DNA of 64,000 nucleotides from Corylus avellana (lineage: Eukaryota; Streptophyta; Magnoliopsida; Fagales; Betulaceae). The translations under genes and the position numbers were made by a program. The stretch is taken from NCBI RefSeq assembly GCF_901000735.1, contig NC_081544.1, forward strand, positions 19,917,358 through 19,981,357. Reading direction: 5' to 3'. This document shows, piece by piece, positions 33,891 to 45,865 of the stretch (positions are counted from its first letter, which is position 1; the number at the start of each line of letters is the position of its first letter). The notes beneath the pieces are model-generated. The model did not search any database and was not told the DNA's origin. It worked only from the letters and a program-made list of their open reading frames with translations.

Positions 33891-34859
33891 TGTTTGCAGA
33901 AAATTTTCAAACAAAAAATAATATTGTTGTTAACTTAGAGAGGTAGATATATCATGAATAACCTGATTAGTCTAGAAAGTCTTTAAGTCATATTTGGATT
34001 TTTAAAAAAAAAAACACTTAAATTTGAGTTTAGATATAATTATGTCATATCAAGTATCTTTATTGTCAATTAGAAAAAAAGTATCTTTATTGTATTTGTT
34101 GACTTTTTATTTTTCCATTTAATTTTTTGTTCTTTGTGTTTTTTTTTTTTTTTTGGCTAGATCCCTATCTGCCGTTCTTTTCTCTTTTTAACAGAGATTT
34201 TTTCTCTCCTTTCCGATTACTGATAGTCGGTTTTGTTTTTCTTTTTCGACCATTGATGGTCGTGTTGGCAACCCTTTGGGGTTTTGTTCTGTTTACGAAA
34301 TATTTCCATTTATAACAGCCTATTTTGGCCGTTTTGGTTTGCTTGATGGGCCGGGTCATTTATTTGACTCATTCCCAACTGTTACTAGAATTTTTTTGTC
34401 GTTTTCGTTTGTGTTCTTGTAATTTCCCTTTTCTCTTCCCCAACTTTATATATATATCAACCCCATTTAAGGGAGTTTCTCTTTTCCTAAAACCGTGACC
34501 ACCTTGTCCAAATACCTATATACTCCAAAGCATAAGATAGGAATCGGAGATTAGTTAAAGGTATTACATTATAAATTACGCCAAGAATTGGCCAAATTCA
34601 TAAAATAGGAATCATAATAAAGATGCAACTAGGAGTATGGACAAATTTGAATTTAATTGCCACAAATTGTATAGTTTGTCCATTAAATTGGGAATACATG
34701 CAAGAAATTAAAGACTTTGGAGAGGGAGAGAGAAACCAAGATTTATGTTTTTGAAAATTTGTTAAAATTCTTTAGGGGACACTCGTCCCCAACCTTGTAC
34801 GTGGCTCTTGCGTATTGAATACGTTACACTACAAACACTGTTTCAAGCATAGCTAAGAT
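33891..34859. other. AT-rich spacer
   Basis: Contains T-rich tracts (34139-34155) and (TA)n (34447-34456). Short open frames here have low-complexity composition and I do not accept them as genes. Confidence 0.5.
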
Positions 34860-35650
34860 TTGATAATAAGAGAATCTGAGAGGACTCCCCCCTCACTCTC
34901 TCCCCCTTCCTAATCTCCCCCTCCCCTTCTATCTATTTTTCCCTTGTTTTGTTTGTGTCTTTAGGTGTTTTTGGGCCACATGCAGCAACTCCGACCACTT
35001 TCGTCCGCCCTCCAAGGTGTTGTGCCACCCATCTCCTCCGTCTGCTCCACCACGTCCAACGCTGGCAGTGCCCATCATCTCCTCAACTCCAGTCACTGCT
35101 CTTTTTTATGGTTGTTTTAATTTTCTTGTTTTGTTTGTTTTGAATAAGACCATTTTGGGTCGAGGATGAGTGGATCTAGTCTTCTCAGGAGCAGATATGT
35201 GCTTTTTTGGCTGTTTTTTTTTTTTGTCGGGCCTAGGTTTTCTCCATTTTATGTTTTTTGTAATTTTGTTTGAATAAGGATTGCCCAGATCTTTGGGTTG
35301 TAGATGTGATCCATTTCCTGGCTCTCGGGCTTAGGATGATCAGTTTCGGCATGGGTTTTCTGCTCCTAAGGCCAAGAAAGATGAGATACTTATGCATTGA
35401 GTTGAATCTGTCTGGAACAGATCTGATGTTACAACTAAAAATTAGTCATGGGTTAGCGGATCTAGTTGTCATAGATATATAGGTTTTGAATTTTGATTTT
35501 TATGTAAGCATCTATAACTTGCAACCTCGTAACTTCGGCTATGATTTTTACATAACTTTTTGCTCTGTGATGTAAGAGCGTTTTACGCTCGTAATCCTTC
35601 TTTAATGAGACTGGAATTATTCCATTTCAAAAAAAAAATAAATAAATAAA
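34860..35650 (+). mobile_element. probable retroposon (LINE-like) 3' end with poly(A) tail
   Basis: A T/G-rich stretch ends ...CTTTAATGAGACTGG, AATTATTCCATTTC and then a roughly 10-base A run and (AAAT)n (35628-35651). The ending TTTAATGAGA(T/C) plus A tail is like 3' UTRs of plant L1-type LINEs. No RT frame is present, so it would be a 5'-truncated or non-autonomous copy. Left boundary uncertain. Confidence 0.45.
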
Positions 35651-35943
35651 AAACAAGATTTATTTATTTATTTAGCCCATGCCATATCGTACAAGCTAGA
35701 CCCAAGCCATTAAAGATACTTGCCAGCATTCATCATTGCCGCCCACATAAGTAATATTAGAAAGAGGACTAGAGTATTAATTGTGTCCTCCTAAATGTAA
35801 CGTGACTTATAAAATCACTAATAGATCAAAATCCAATAATAATTATCTCAAATTTAACAGTAATTTTAAAAGCCAAGTCACATTTTAGAAGAAATAAGGA
35901 AGACTCTAATCATCTTTCTAGCTTTACTTCAAACCCTAGGCCT

Positions 35944-36341
35944 TTATGCCTTGAGAATGTGGGCATCCAAATCCTTGACGAGATTAACAATAAGATCAAG
36001 GTACTTATTGGGAGGAGGGATATTCTCGCTGAGTTTTTCATATTCCACAGTAATTTTCACGGACCCTCCCTCAGTCATTGGGGTAACCTGAAAGATAATC
36101 TTATAGCTTTTGTAAAGATTAAGGCAATGTCCTTCCAGAGCAGTGAGAATCACCAACTTGTTTTCGTCGTCTACTTCGACCTTCTCCTTCATAACCTCAA
36201 CTTCTCCCTCTGTAGTTTCAAAAGAAGAAGCAAAAAAAAAAAATTAATGTCTGAATCGACCAACTAATTTTGATTGTTTAAACCACCACTTATCTTAATT
36301 TTTAATAAATAAAACTCAACACTTGGAATATTAATTAAATG

Positions 36342-36379
<38 letters not shown>

Positions 36380-36702
36380 ATGAAGTCACCTCTACTTTGA
36401 TATCATGAACGTTTAAATCACCACTTATCTAAAAAGCTTAAGCGGACAAGAAGAGATGAATTTAATTATTTAATCAATATTTTAATAATCGGTGGGTTAG
36501 GGTTAATTGCCTCACCAACAACATACTTCCAAAGCTTGACAGAGCCCGTAGTTTTCCAGTCACCTTCATGTACTTCAACTCCGTGCACCTTATCCAAGGA
36601 GGCATCGGGAACTTGGTGATTTTCGGTGCTGAGGACGCTGAAGAACTTGTCAGAAGTTGACTGGATCTCAACAACAGCTTCAAGCTTACCAGTTAAAGCC
36701 AT
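35944..36702 (-). CDS. major latex protein-like (MLP, Bet v 1 superfamily), two exons, apparently intact
   Basis: Exon 1 is 36702-36516 (187 nt), exon 2 36209-35944 (266 nt); joined they give 151 codons including stop, i.e. 150 residues, the usual MLP length. The start MALTGKLEAVVEIQ lies in CCATGG; the GTGAGG donor and CTACAG acceptor are consensus. Hallmarks: KVHGVEVHEGDWKTTGSVKL in exon 1; EGEVEVMKEKVEVDDENKLV, EGHCLNLYKSYKIIFQVTP, GGSVKITVEYEKLSENIPPP and the C-terminal helix KYLDLIVNLVKDLDAHILKA in exon 2. MLPs are cytosolic proteins with a hydrophobic ligand cavity, linked to stress and hydrophobic-compound transport. A same-strand partner exon lies at 24739, so this was probably a tandem cluster. 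The only clearly intact host gene in the window. Alternative acceptor use by a few bases cannot be excluded. Confidence 0.9.
36347..36374 (+). repeat. (TA)n microsatellite in the MLP intron
   Basis: About 14 uninterrupted TA units inside the 306-bp intron; likely length-polymorphic. Confidence 0.95.
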
Positions 36703-36772
36703 GGCGAAATTCACTCTTGAAGAAACAGATAGTATATATTGGCACAGGTTGGAGAAGCAAATAGGTGGTAGC

Positions 36773-36782
36773 TATTTATATA
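36773..36782 (-). promoter_or_regulatory. TATA box of the MLP gene
   Basis: On the minus strand TATATAAATA, about 71 bp upstream of the ATG at 36702: the right distance for a short 5' leader. Confidence 0.7.
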
Positions 36783-36799
36783 GACATTCGAGATGGTAC

Positions 36800-39351
36800 G
36801 TACGGTAGGTGCATACTAGCTCTTATTAGCCCTCTTTATGTGCTTCGGTTTTAAATTTTTAATCATAGATGTTAATTAATTTATTAAATTTTTTTTTTTT
36901 TAAAAAAAAAAAATCATATTTAGTTTCTAATTTTTTATCTGATTTGGATTTAATTTTTGGATTTTTAATTTCAAGAATAAAATCTTCAAGTTTTGCTCAA
37001 AATTTAAATTGGTTCATTTAACATTTTTCTAACTATTTACTTGTGTCTCAAAGTTAATAGTTTTTCATCTAACTCTACAAATCTAGAATATTCGCATGGC
37101 AAAGAAAATTGTTTCTGTTAATGGAATTTGGTCTTTTTGTTTTGTTTTTAATTATTATTTTTATGGATGACTTAGCGCACAATTAATGATATGATATTGA
37201 TATTAGGTGCTAATATGAATGCTAGCATGTCAATTGAACATACTTGATATATGACAAAGTACCATTCATTTCAACCAAAAAGTGATAGATGCATGAACCA
37301 GTTTAAAATTTGGGCAAAACCTAAGGACTGTGTCATTGAAATTAGAAACCTAATGATTAAATTCAAATTGAATAAAAATCTTGGGGCTAAATATGATTTT
37401 TCCCTTAAATTTATTATTTTTGTTAGTTTAAATTTTTAGATAAATGATAATTAATTTAATTAATATAGTATTATATTCACGTTATGAGTTCCAACCTTAT
37501 ATATATCTTCTATTTTAATTAAATATTTGTATTCTAAGTGCAAAAAAAGAAAGCAACTTAGCCCTCATCAGGTTATCCGTCTGTGTAATAGATAAAAGAT
37601 AGATCATATATATATATATATACATATGAAAGCCATTAGCAGGATAACTTTATGGTAGAGCAAGATAACCTTAATTTTGTCTTGGGTTAAGACATGGTTA
37701 AAAGGCTTTTTGATAAAGGCTTTCAAAAGCGTTTTCTTTTATTTTACTTTGAAAAAAATGTTTTAATATCATTTAAATGTGAGATTATTTATTTATTTTT
37801 TATTTTTTTAAGTCTGCATTTCAAAAAGTACTTTTGGATTACTTATTAATATTTTTGAGGAAAGTGTGTTTTTAGTTTTGAAAAAAAAAATTATATATTT
37901 TTAAAACTATCACGTCTTAGCCAAAGTGGTGATAGTTTATATTTTTATAGTTCATATTCTAAAAGTAATTTTAGTTTTTTCATTTTGAAAAGTATTTTAA
38001 AGAGTATTTTGTGTTTTAAATAATTTGTTATATTTTTAAGAAAAGTATATTTTTATTTTGAGAAATGCTAGGTATTCTCTTAGTATTCTTCTTGTCTTGA
38101 GTGGATATTATTTTCTAAAAAAAAAAAAAAAAAAAAATAACAATAAAAACTATTGAAAAATTATAAATTTCTATTTTAATTATTGATCAGTTTTTTATAT
38201 ATACTTCAATAAATTTTTTATTCTGCTCTTTATTTTTTTTAAATATTAATTTTTAATCTTTAATTGAGGAGGGAGAGAGAGATGAAAGAGAGAAAGGACT
38301 AGTAGAGAAATAAGATGAATGAAAAATTCGTATTATATTAATAAAAACTGTTACATTAAACTTTCACATACTATAGCAAATTGTCAAATTGAATGAAAAT
38401 TTTTTATTTTGAAAAGCTCATTGGAGAGATAAGTGACTCAAATAATGACTAAGCTAGAAATGCCTTAATTAATTAAGGACAAAGTGACATGCGTTCTTTA
38501 AACAAGTGAGAGATGCATATATTTTTTTAATAGTAGGGATAAAGTTAGAATAAATTTTATTAAAAATTCATGTGTGTATATCTTACATGTTATTAAAAAA
38601 AAAGAGACATATATCACTTTTATAAATTAAATTTTAAAAAAAATTTGTCTATTAATTAATTGAAAGAGAAGAAATATATAAGTACACTACATAGTACATA
38701 TGGATATGTATCCGCCACCGACTGCTCGATCGCTATCAAATTTATGGTAGAAGCAAGAAGGCTGTCCCGACGTGATGAAAATTAAGACGCGATTGGGGGA
38801 TGCCATGCCAGAGAAAGATGTGTCCCATGCAGCATGCACGTGTTAGCAATCTAGCATGTGATGTTATAGTGGATAATAATTTAAAGCGTCGGCAGGAGCA
38901 ATAATTGGATCAATGTGGCTCTTTAAACGTCCAGCACGGGCACCAGCACAGCACGCAATTGTAGATGGAGATAGACACGATCGAGCACTCGCGACAAAGA
39001 CATTCAATTATTTAAAATTGAAGATTTTCATGTTATAAGATTATAGTCTATTATTTTAAATTCAATAGTTCATACAGTCATTTAAATTTCGGTAAAATAA
39101 AAATCAGCTTAAAATTAAAATTTAATACCTCAGTTATATAAAAACAGTTGACATTTTATAAACCATTAAATTTAAAATAAATTATCACGATTTCATAACA
39201 TAAGATTTTCTAATTTTAAGTAATTGAAGGGGATCTCAATCCAAGACATTATCATCATGATTTGCTTCAATTATATGAAATGGACAGGTTTTAAAGTTTT
39301 TTGTGGGACATTTCTTGATCTAATTAGTATAACAGCTAATTAAATATAGTT
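36800..39351. other. AT-rich intergenic region
   Basis: No coding region recognised on either strand. Long A/T tracts (36890-36913, 38119-38137) and (TA)n (37606-37622). A less AT-rich island at about 38700-38995 holds ACGTGTTAGC and palindromic CGATCG motifs but no open frame. Confidence 0.55.
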
Positions 39352-40178
39352 TCATTAACCGATAAGACTATGACACTTGGATTAAATACATTAAACTATT
39401 GTTTTGTTACAATTAAACTATTTTTTGTTATTTTTCTTATAATACTCATATTTTATTAAAAAAAATTAAAAAAATTAATTAAAAAAATTAAATTTTGATT
39501 AAATACTAAAACAGATAGAGTAAGGTTTGGATTAGTATAGAAAGGAGAGAGTCCCTTCAATCCGGCAGTGGTGTAAAATTTCATTTACAGCCTTCAATAA
39601 GAATTTTACACATCACATAAAAACATCAAATATAATAGAGATGAAAATAACATATCTTTATTTCAAATCAATCCCTTGGACTTTTCCGTTCATTCTAACC
39701 CAACGTCCACCACCCATCACTGAACCCACCTCTGAGCCCTCACACCAGAGCCCTCACGTACACCGGACTTTTCCAATTCAATGGCTCTAGTGGTTTTGTC
39801 CTTAGGTATTTTGTCTATTAGATATTTTGTCAATAGAAGAAAAATAATTTGGTGTGAAGGATTATACTATTTTTTGGTGTTTCAAGCTTAAGTGCCTGCT
39901 TCCTATTCAACAGTGCAAAACATCTTGTTTACATCATGACCCAATTGAAGTTATTCTCTAAAAGGAATTTGCATGAAATTTTGATTTTTGATTTTTAGTT
40001 TTTTAGTTACAAATTTATAACTTTTAAGAAAATACTAGTATTTTTGGAAGAATGACATAAAAATGGCTTAATTGAAACAAAATTGTAATTTAATGTATTT
40101 AAGTGTCACACATGTCAGTTTGTGAGACTTTTTTAAAAATGACTTTTAGTTGGAGGGGCCAAAGTATATTTATCACAT
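39352..40178 (+). repeat. left contig end, duplicated right of the gap
   Basis: Matches 40651-41339 from CATTAACCGATAAGACT to TATATTTATCACAT, where the N run begins. Differs by small changes (CTATGACAC versus CTGACAC) and about 138 extra bases near 39758-39896. Confidence 0.9.
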
Positions 40179-40278
40179 NNNNNNNNNNNNNNNNNNNNNN
40201 NNNNNNNNNNNNNNNNNNNNNNNNNNNNNNNNNNNNNNNNNNNNNNNNNNNNNNNNNNNNNNNNNNNNNNNNNNNNNN
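40179..40278. other. assembly gap, exactly 100 N
   Basis: Placeholder-length gap. Sequence to the left is repeated to the right, beginning 372 bases after the gap. Confidence 0.98.
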
Positions 40279-40650
40279 ATGTATGTGTTTATGGTGTGCA
40301 TTACCTGCACGGCAGGAATTCTCAAAAAAATAATAATAATTTAAATTAATAAATTTTTAATTCAAAAACAAAATTTCAGAAAATTTTTTTTAAAAAAAAA
40401 AAATTAATTTTTTAATTTTCTGACGTGTCAGAATTACCACGTCAGAAAATTTTCTGACGTGGTAATTCTCACACGTCAGAATTTTCTGACGTGTTGCCTA
40501 CTAACACGTCAGGAAATTTTTTTTCCTGACACCTACGTTTCTGACACTCGACACGCGTCAGAAACGACCCGTCAGAAAAATTTTCTGACGTGTCGGACAC
40601 TAGAACACGTCAGAAAACGCCTGTCATTAAAAAATGGTTTTTTTGTAGTG
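40279..40650 (+). mobile_element. right terminus of a CACTA transposon (GACGTGTCAG family)
   Basis: Many direct and inverted copies of (C/T)TGACGTG(T)CAG(A)AAATTT from about 40420 to 40615, then GGTTTTTTTGTAGTG, the inverted CACTACAAAAAA terminus. Followed by CAT, which matches the empty-looking site TTTCATTAACC in the left contig, consistent with a 3-bp target duplication. The rest of the element lies in or beyond the gap. Confidence 0.8.
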
Positions 40651-41339
40651 CATTAACCGATAAGACTGACACTTGGATTAAATACATTAAACTATTGTTT
40701 TGTTACAATTAAACTATTTTTTGTTATTTTTCTTATAATACTCATATTTTATTAAAAAAAATTAAAAAAATTTATTAAAAAAATTAAATTTTGATTAAAT
40801 ACTAAAACAGATAGAGTAAGGTTTGGATTAGTATAGAAAGGAGAGAGTCCCTTCAATCCGGCAGTGGTGTAAAATTTCATTTACAGCCTTCAATAAGAAT
40901 TTTACACATCACATAAAAACATCAAATATAATAGAGATGAAAATAACATATCTTTATTTCAAATCAATCCTTTGGACTTAACCATTCATTCTAACCCAAC
41001 GTCCACCACCCATCACTGAACCCACCTCTGAGCCCTCACACTAGAGCCCTCACGTCAGAGCCCTATTCAACAGTGCAAAACATCTTGTTTACATCATGAC
41101 CCAATTGAAGTTATTCTCTAAAAGGAATTTGCATGAAATTTTGATTTTTGATTTTAATGTTTTTTAGTTACAAATTTATAACTTTTAAGAAAATACTAGT
41201 ATTTTTGGAAGAATGACATAAAAATGGCTTAATTGAAACAAAATTGTAATTTAATGTATTTAAGTGTCACACATGTCAGTTTGTGAGACTTTTTTAAAAA
41301 TGACTTTTAGTTGGAGGGGCCAAAGTATATTTATCACAT
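40651..41339 (+). repeat. right-contig copy of 39352-40178
   Basis: Same sequence as the left contig end apart from about 138 bases missing near 41055 and small differences, then continues beyond the point where the left contig stops. No coding content. Confidence 0.9.
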
Positions 41340-42041
41340 ATTTTTAAAAAGCAGAGTAATGGTAGAGAATATCTTTTATTCTTTCAAAGTTAATTTAATT
41401 TTTAAAATTATCATTAAATTTATAATGATTCAAATGGTAATTATAGCACTAGCATTTCAACAGACACGTGCCCCACTTTTTCTTTTGTATTCAAATAAAG
41501 TTTAGGATAGTTTCTCTTATCACTTTTCCTAATATTATTTAAATATTATTTTACATTCATTTTTTTTTTTTTTGACATGTCCGCACAAAAAAAAAAATTC
41601 AAATTAATAACCTTCATTTCATTAAGCGTGATTTCAACCGATTAAACCGTAAGACTATTTTACACCGATTTGACCCTCCTTTCATCTACCGGAAGTGCAT
41701 GAGAAAAACCTCATGATGCACATGCATCTTATTGGAGCCTTCTCTGCATTGGCTCCCTATTAACGGGGCATTAAAACCTGACCAGAAGCGGTCACAATCT
41801 GTTCCCCATAAATATACCAACACGTGTAATACAGACAAATTCCAGCTGTCAAATGGTCGTATACCTGTGCATCAATGTCTTTCGATTGCCACACTTCTTA
41901 CATGGTTGTACTACAGACAATGTATTCCGGAAGGATTCCTACAACAGATATCTTATAATAAAACAAATAAAAACTGACTCCATTTGATACAATTTTGTTA
42001 AGAAAGAGTACAGTAAATTTAGACTCCTATATTCCCCTATT
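41340..42041. other. spacer
   Basis: No gene recognised. A-rich and T-rich tracts at 41563-41573 and 41586-41597. The frame at 41732-41977 has no family resemblance and no supporting signals. Confidence 0.5.
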
Positions 42042-42321
42042 AGAGCATTCTTAGCGGCCTAACAAATTTTACTCACTAAAATAATTAGAAGTGTATTTTT
42101 TTTTGTTTTTCTATTTTAACTACCCAATTTATTAAAACACACTTAGCAGCCTCACTATTTTAACTTTTAACTTTCACTATTTTATTTAAATATTTTTTTT
42201 CAAATATATATATATTTGAAATGGTGAGGTTGAAAAGGAGGAATTTTAGTCATTTTTGTTAAATTGCCTCACCAAAATAACCAAAAAATGGTTTTGGTGA
42301 GGCTGTAAGGAATAATACTCT
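42042..42321 (+). mobile_element. short MITE with AGAGCATTC-type inverted ends
   Basis: Left end AGAGCATTCTTAGCGGCCTAA; right end, inverted, AGAGTATTATTCCTTACAGC then CTCACC. About 280 bp, AT-rich, no coding capacity; CCTCAC(C/T) and its complement repeat inside. Target duplication not clear. Confidence 0.55.
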
Positions 42322-42663
42322 TATATACTCGTAGAAAATTGGGTGTGTTTGATAAATCTTTTTATTGTGATTTTTTTGTTTCACTAATAATAAAAAGTGA
42401 TTTATGTAATATAAAAATGAAATAAATAAAATATTAATTTTTGTGAAAAAAAAATGAAAAAAATAATTTTGAAAAGCGTAGAAAAGGGAAAGAGGTTTGC
42501 CTAACAGTATATATTGGTGTAATTGAGCCCATTATGTAGTGGATTTTCCACAATGGTGGACAAATTTTAGGTCTAATACCTACGACCAAAGCAAAATACA
42601 TGCCACATAGGTAATTGGGGTGGGTACAGGTCGGATCGAGCCAGGTATTGGCCATTTCTAATA

Positions 42664-43665
42664 CACTACAAAAAACTGAGGTATTAGTGATGTGGTAATG
42701 TTCACTAAATATTGCAACGTCACTCAATGGTAATGTGTCAATATTTAACATGTTACTATAGATTATAGTAACGTGTCAATTTTAACATGCCACCATTTGG
42801 TGACGTGTTAAATATCACACGTTACAAATGGATGGCGTATCAAAATTTGACATGTCATCATTTAGTAACGTGTCATAATGTCATGTTACTAAATGGTAAC
42901 GTGTTTACTTGACACGTTAAAACATGATAACGTGTCAAATCGACACGTTACCTAATTGTAACATGTCATGTTAACACGTTACCATTTTTTTAACGTGCCA
43001 CATAGACACGTTACTACCAAACTGGTAACATGACATATCAAACGAGAGTCGTATAATTAACATTAACTGATTAATTTCGCATAACATACTATTAATTATT
43101 TGGACCTTCCTAACCACAAAATGTAATAAACACTATTTAACATTCTCGAAGAACAATTGAAAGAAAGTAAATCAAGTGAAGAAGATAATCTTGATGTGAT
43201 GAGATAACAATCGAAGAGATCGAGTTTATTACAAAAAGAGGACTAATTACAGAAGATATATCTAATGAGAAACAACTACAAGAGATGTATGTGATTAAGT
43301 GCCAATAGAATGCTTAAGGATAATCTGTTTGCATTAGGAGATAGAATAGAAATAAGATCTTATTTCTATGGCGAGGGTTTCATTGAAACTAGATAACTGT
43401 ATGTAGCTGCGATCGAGCAATGAAGAAATGTTCTGTGACTGCGATTGAATGCACTCACTAAAGCGCTCGATCGCAGTCACAGACACATTATAGTAAATTA
43501 CTACCTGGCACGTTACTAAGGTAGTAACGTGCCACAGTGGCACGTTACTACTTTAGTAACATGCCATTTTACTAAGCAACATTCTATGATTGCGATCGAA
43601 CGCACTAACTAAAGCGCTCGATCGCAGTCACAGACAGATTATAGTAAATTTGGAGCACGTTACTA
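42664..43665 (+). repeat. CACTA copy 1 left terminus and subterminal repeats
   Basis: GTAACGTGTCAA and its complement TTGACACGTTAC, plus GGTAACGTGCCA variants, occur many times between 42700 and 43030 and again at 43500-43560. Two copies of a roughly 140-bp unit carrying TAAAGCGCTCGATCGCAGTC lie at about 43440-43500 and 43590-43650. Such arrays are the binding sites for TNPA-type proteins in characterised CACTA elements. Confidence 0.8.
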
Positions 43666-43679
43666 AATTTCTAAAAAAA

Positions 43680-44024
43680 ACCTAGTTGGCCCGCATCCCC
43701 CATTTTCCCTCTTCTTTCCCCCTCTTCTTTCTCCCCTCCCCTGCGTTGCTCCCTTCTTCCACTCTTTTTTCTCCCACCGGCCACCGATCTGCCATGCAGC
43801 TTCATCTCTCTTCCTCTACCACCTGCCAGCCACCTTCTTCTCTCTCCTTCGACAACTCAGCTCCGGTTTCGTAGCTCATCCGACGAGACTCAGTGCGTGT
43901 TACCCATCTTCCCCGGCCAGCCACTATCTTCTCTCTTTGCCGGCGAACTCACCTCCGGCCGGCCACTCACTATGTCTCTAGCTCAGGCCTCTCACGCATT
44001 TTTCAGCCACATCCTGCCTCATCA

Positions 44025-44028
<4 letters not shown>
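43680..44028 (+). other. pyrimidine-rich 5' UTR-like segment of CACTA copy 1
   Basis: CCCTCTTCTTTCCCCC-type sequence whose mirror image occurs at the 5' side of copy 2 (61850-62145). Frames here encode low-complexity Ser/Pro/Leu; treated as UTR, not protein. Confidence 0.5.

Positions 44029-44072
<44 letters not shown>
44029..44072 (+). repeat. (TA)n microsatellite
   Basis: 22 consecutive TA units, followed by (TTTA)n. Likely polymorphic. Confidence 0.95.
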
Positions 44073-44077
<5 letters not shown>

Positions 44078-44682
44078 TTATTTATTTTTACAGTGTATGA
44101 TTCATATATATTGATTGGGCTTCTCTATAGTGTATGAAATGTATATTGATTGTTTGAAATATATGATTTTTAGGGTCCCATATATGTTTGTATGATTGGT
44201 ACGTACGTAGGATTGGTAAATATGAGCATGAATGCATGCTATTTAATTATTTAGGTAATTAGTTTGAAATTTGCAAGATATTTTATTCTGTGTAGGTTTT
44301 ACAAACTTGATTATATATGTAAATGATTGACGAAAACAAAATAAATAATACAACAAACCTAGCTAGCTAGATTAATTTTATTTAGGGTGCCCCTATAGTG
44401 GTAATAAAAATAAAATTAAAAAAAAATTAAAAAAAAACAACAACTAACATAGAGTTATTTCATTAAGTGTGCCTGTAAAAAAGCCGATATAAAAACCGGC
44501 TAGAACTAACATAGAGTTATTTCATTAAGTGTCCTCGTACGAATTGCATTTAAATTTTGGGTTTGGGTTTAGGATAAATAGTAAATGAGTAACAAAAAAC
44601 AAGTAATTAACCTAGTTTTACTTATTCCTTCTTAGGGTCCCCATGGGCCAAACCAATGCATCAATGTATTAAATATTGGAAA

Positions 44683-45353
44683 AATTAAACTTTACTCCTC
44701 CAAAGTTTGGAGTCATTTTTAATTCGACCTCCAATGTTTCAATTTTTGTAATCCACCCTCCCAAACTTGCCAAACATTTGCAATTCGGCCATTCCGTTAG
44801 TCAAAGCCGCTTTGATTGACGGAACAATGATCACTTTTAGATTTTTTTTCCTAAAATGCCGCCATCCCTGTTGCAAAAGACCCTCCCTCACCTTTTCAGA
44901 TAACTCCTGCAATGCTTTCATTCGGCTTCAATGAAGAAGTCGGCTAACTTGTAAACAAAGCAAAGAAGGAAATCAAGAAGGTCTAGAAGAGAGAAGACAC
45001 AGAAGCTCACAACCTCGTTTATAACTCTGCCGGTTACTATTAAAACCCTTTTGGTTTTCCCCATGGCAGCCATTTTTAACAAGACCACCAAGAAGTACCA
45101 GAGACAGAGACAGAAACAGAGAGAGGATCACAATGAAAACGTGAAGGCACCTATTGGCTTAAAAAATTTCAGAGTGTCATTGTAAGTGTAAATAGCTTCT
45201 CTTTTGTTGAAAGGCAAACCCTATATTGCTAGGAAAAAGAGAAAGCCAACAAAAAAAATATGGTTTCTGGTTCATGGAAACAGCTATCTCCCAAATGATG
45301 TCTCATATAATGAAAGCGTGTGGGAATCCTCTCTCTTGAAACTTATAAATCTT

Positions 45354-45390
<37 letters not shown>

Positions 45391-45811
45391 GTATTTAGTC
45401 TTGAGACACATAAGAGCTAGAAACAGATATATGAATTCACTGTTTCATTTAACCTCGTTTGTTGGCCAAGGAGAAGGTCGGTTGGTAGTTAAACCCCCCA
45501 GTTGAAGAAACAAATTCTCTTCAGCAAAAAATATTGCAGTCTTTTTAAGAATTGCAAGAGTTATCTGAAAAGGTGAGGGAGGGTATTGTGCAACAGGGAT
45601 GGGGGCATTTTAGGAAAAAAAAATCAAAAGTGATCACGTGCGTTGCACCTGATCACTATTCCGTCAGTCAAAGCTGCTTTGACTGACAGAATGGCTGAAT
45701 TGCAAATGTTTGGCAAGTTTGTGGAAGTGAATTGCGAAAATTGAAACATTAGAGGTCGAATTGAAAATGGTCCCAAACTTTGGAAGGGTAAAGTGTAATT
45801 TTCTTTATGTT
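44683..45811 (+). mobile_element. long-TIR (MULE-like) non-autonomous element nested in CACTA copy 1
   Basis: About 240-bp terminal inverted repeats: the left arm begins AAAATTAAACTTTACTCC and contains CCTCACCTTTTCAGATAACT; the right arm (about 45545-45805) has AGTTATCTGAAAAGGTGAGG and ends GGGTAAAGTGTAATTTTC. The central 0.6 kb contains a short frame starting MAAIFNKTTKKYQRQRQKQ (45063) that I do not recognise, and a GA repeat. CACTA copy 2 lacks the insertion at the equivalent place (near 60823). Long arms and a unique centre fit Mutator-like or Pack-MULE structure; no clean 9-bp target duplication was found. Confidence 0.7.
45359..45386 (+). repeat. (GA)n microsatellite
   Basis: 14 GA units inside the nested long-TIR element. 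Confidence 0.9.
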
Positions 45812-45865
45812 TAAGTGGAGGGTAATCCTTACATATTTATGTTTCTAATGTACGTAGTAATGCTA

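Noticed and set aside
34949..35482. Two small frames in the retroposon-like segment
   Set aside because: Short, no recognised domain, and located in a T/G-rich 3' UTR-like stretch.
41732..41977. 81-codon frame starting MEPSLHWLPINGAL
   Set aside because: No domain, no splice or promoter context, and no recognised similarity; probably chance.
43686..44114. Ser/Pro-rich small proteins
   Set aside because: Pyrimidine-rich CACTA leader plus a TA microsatellite; similar non-coding leader occurs in copy 2.
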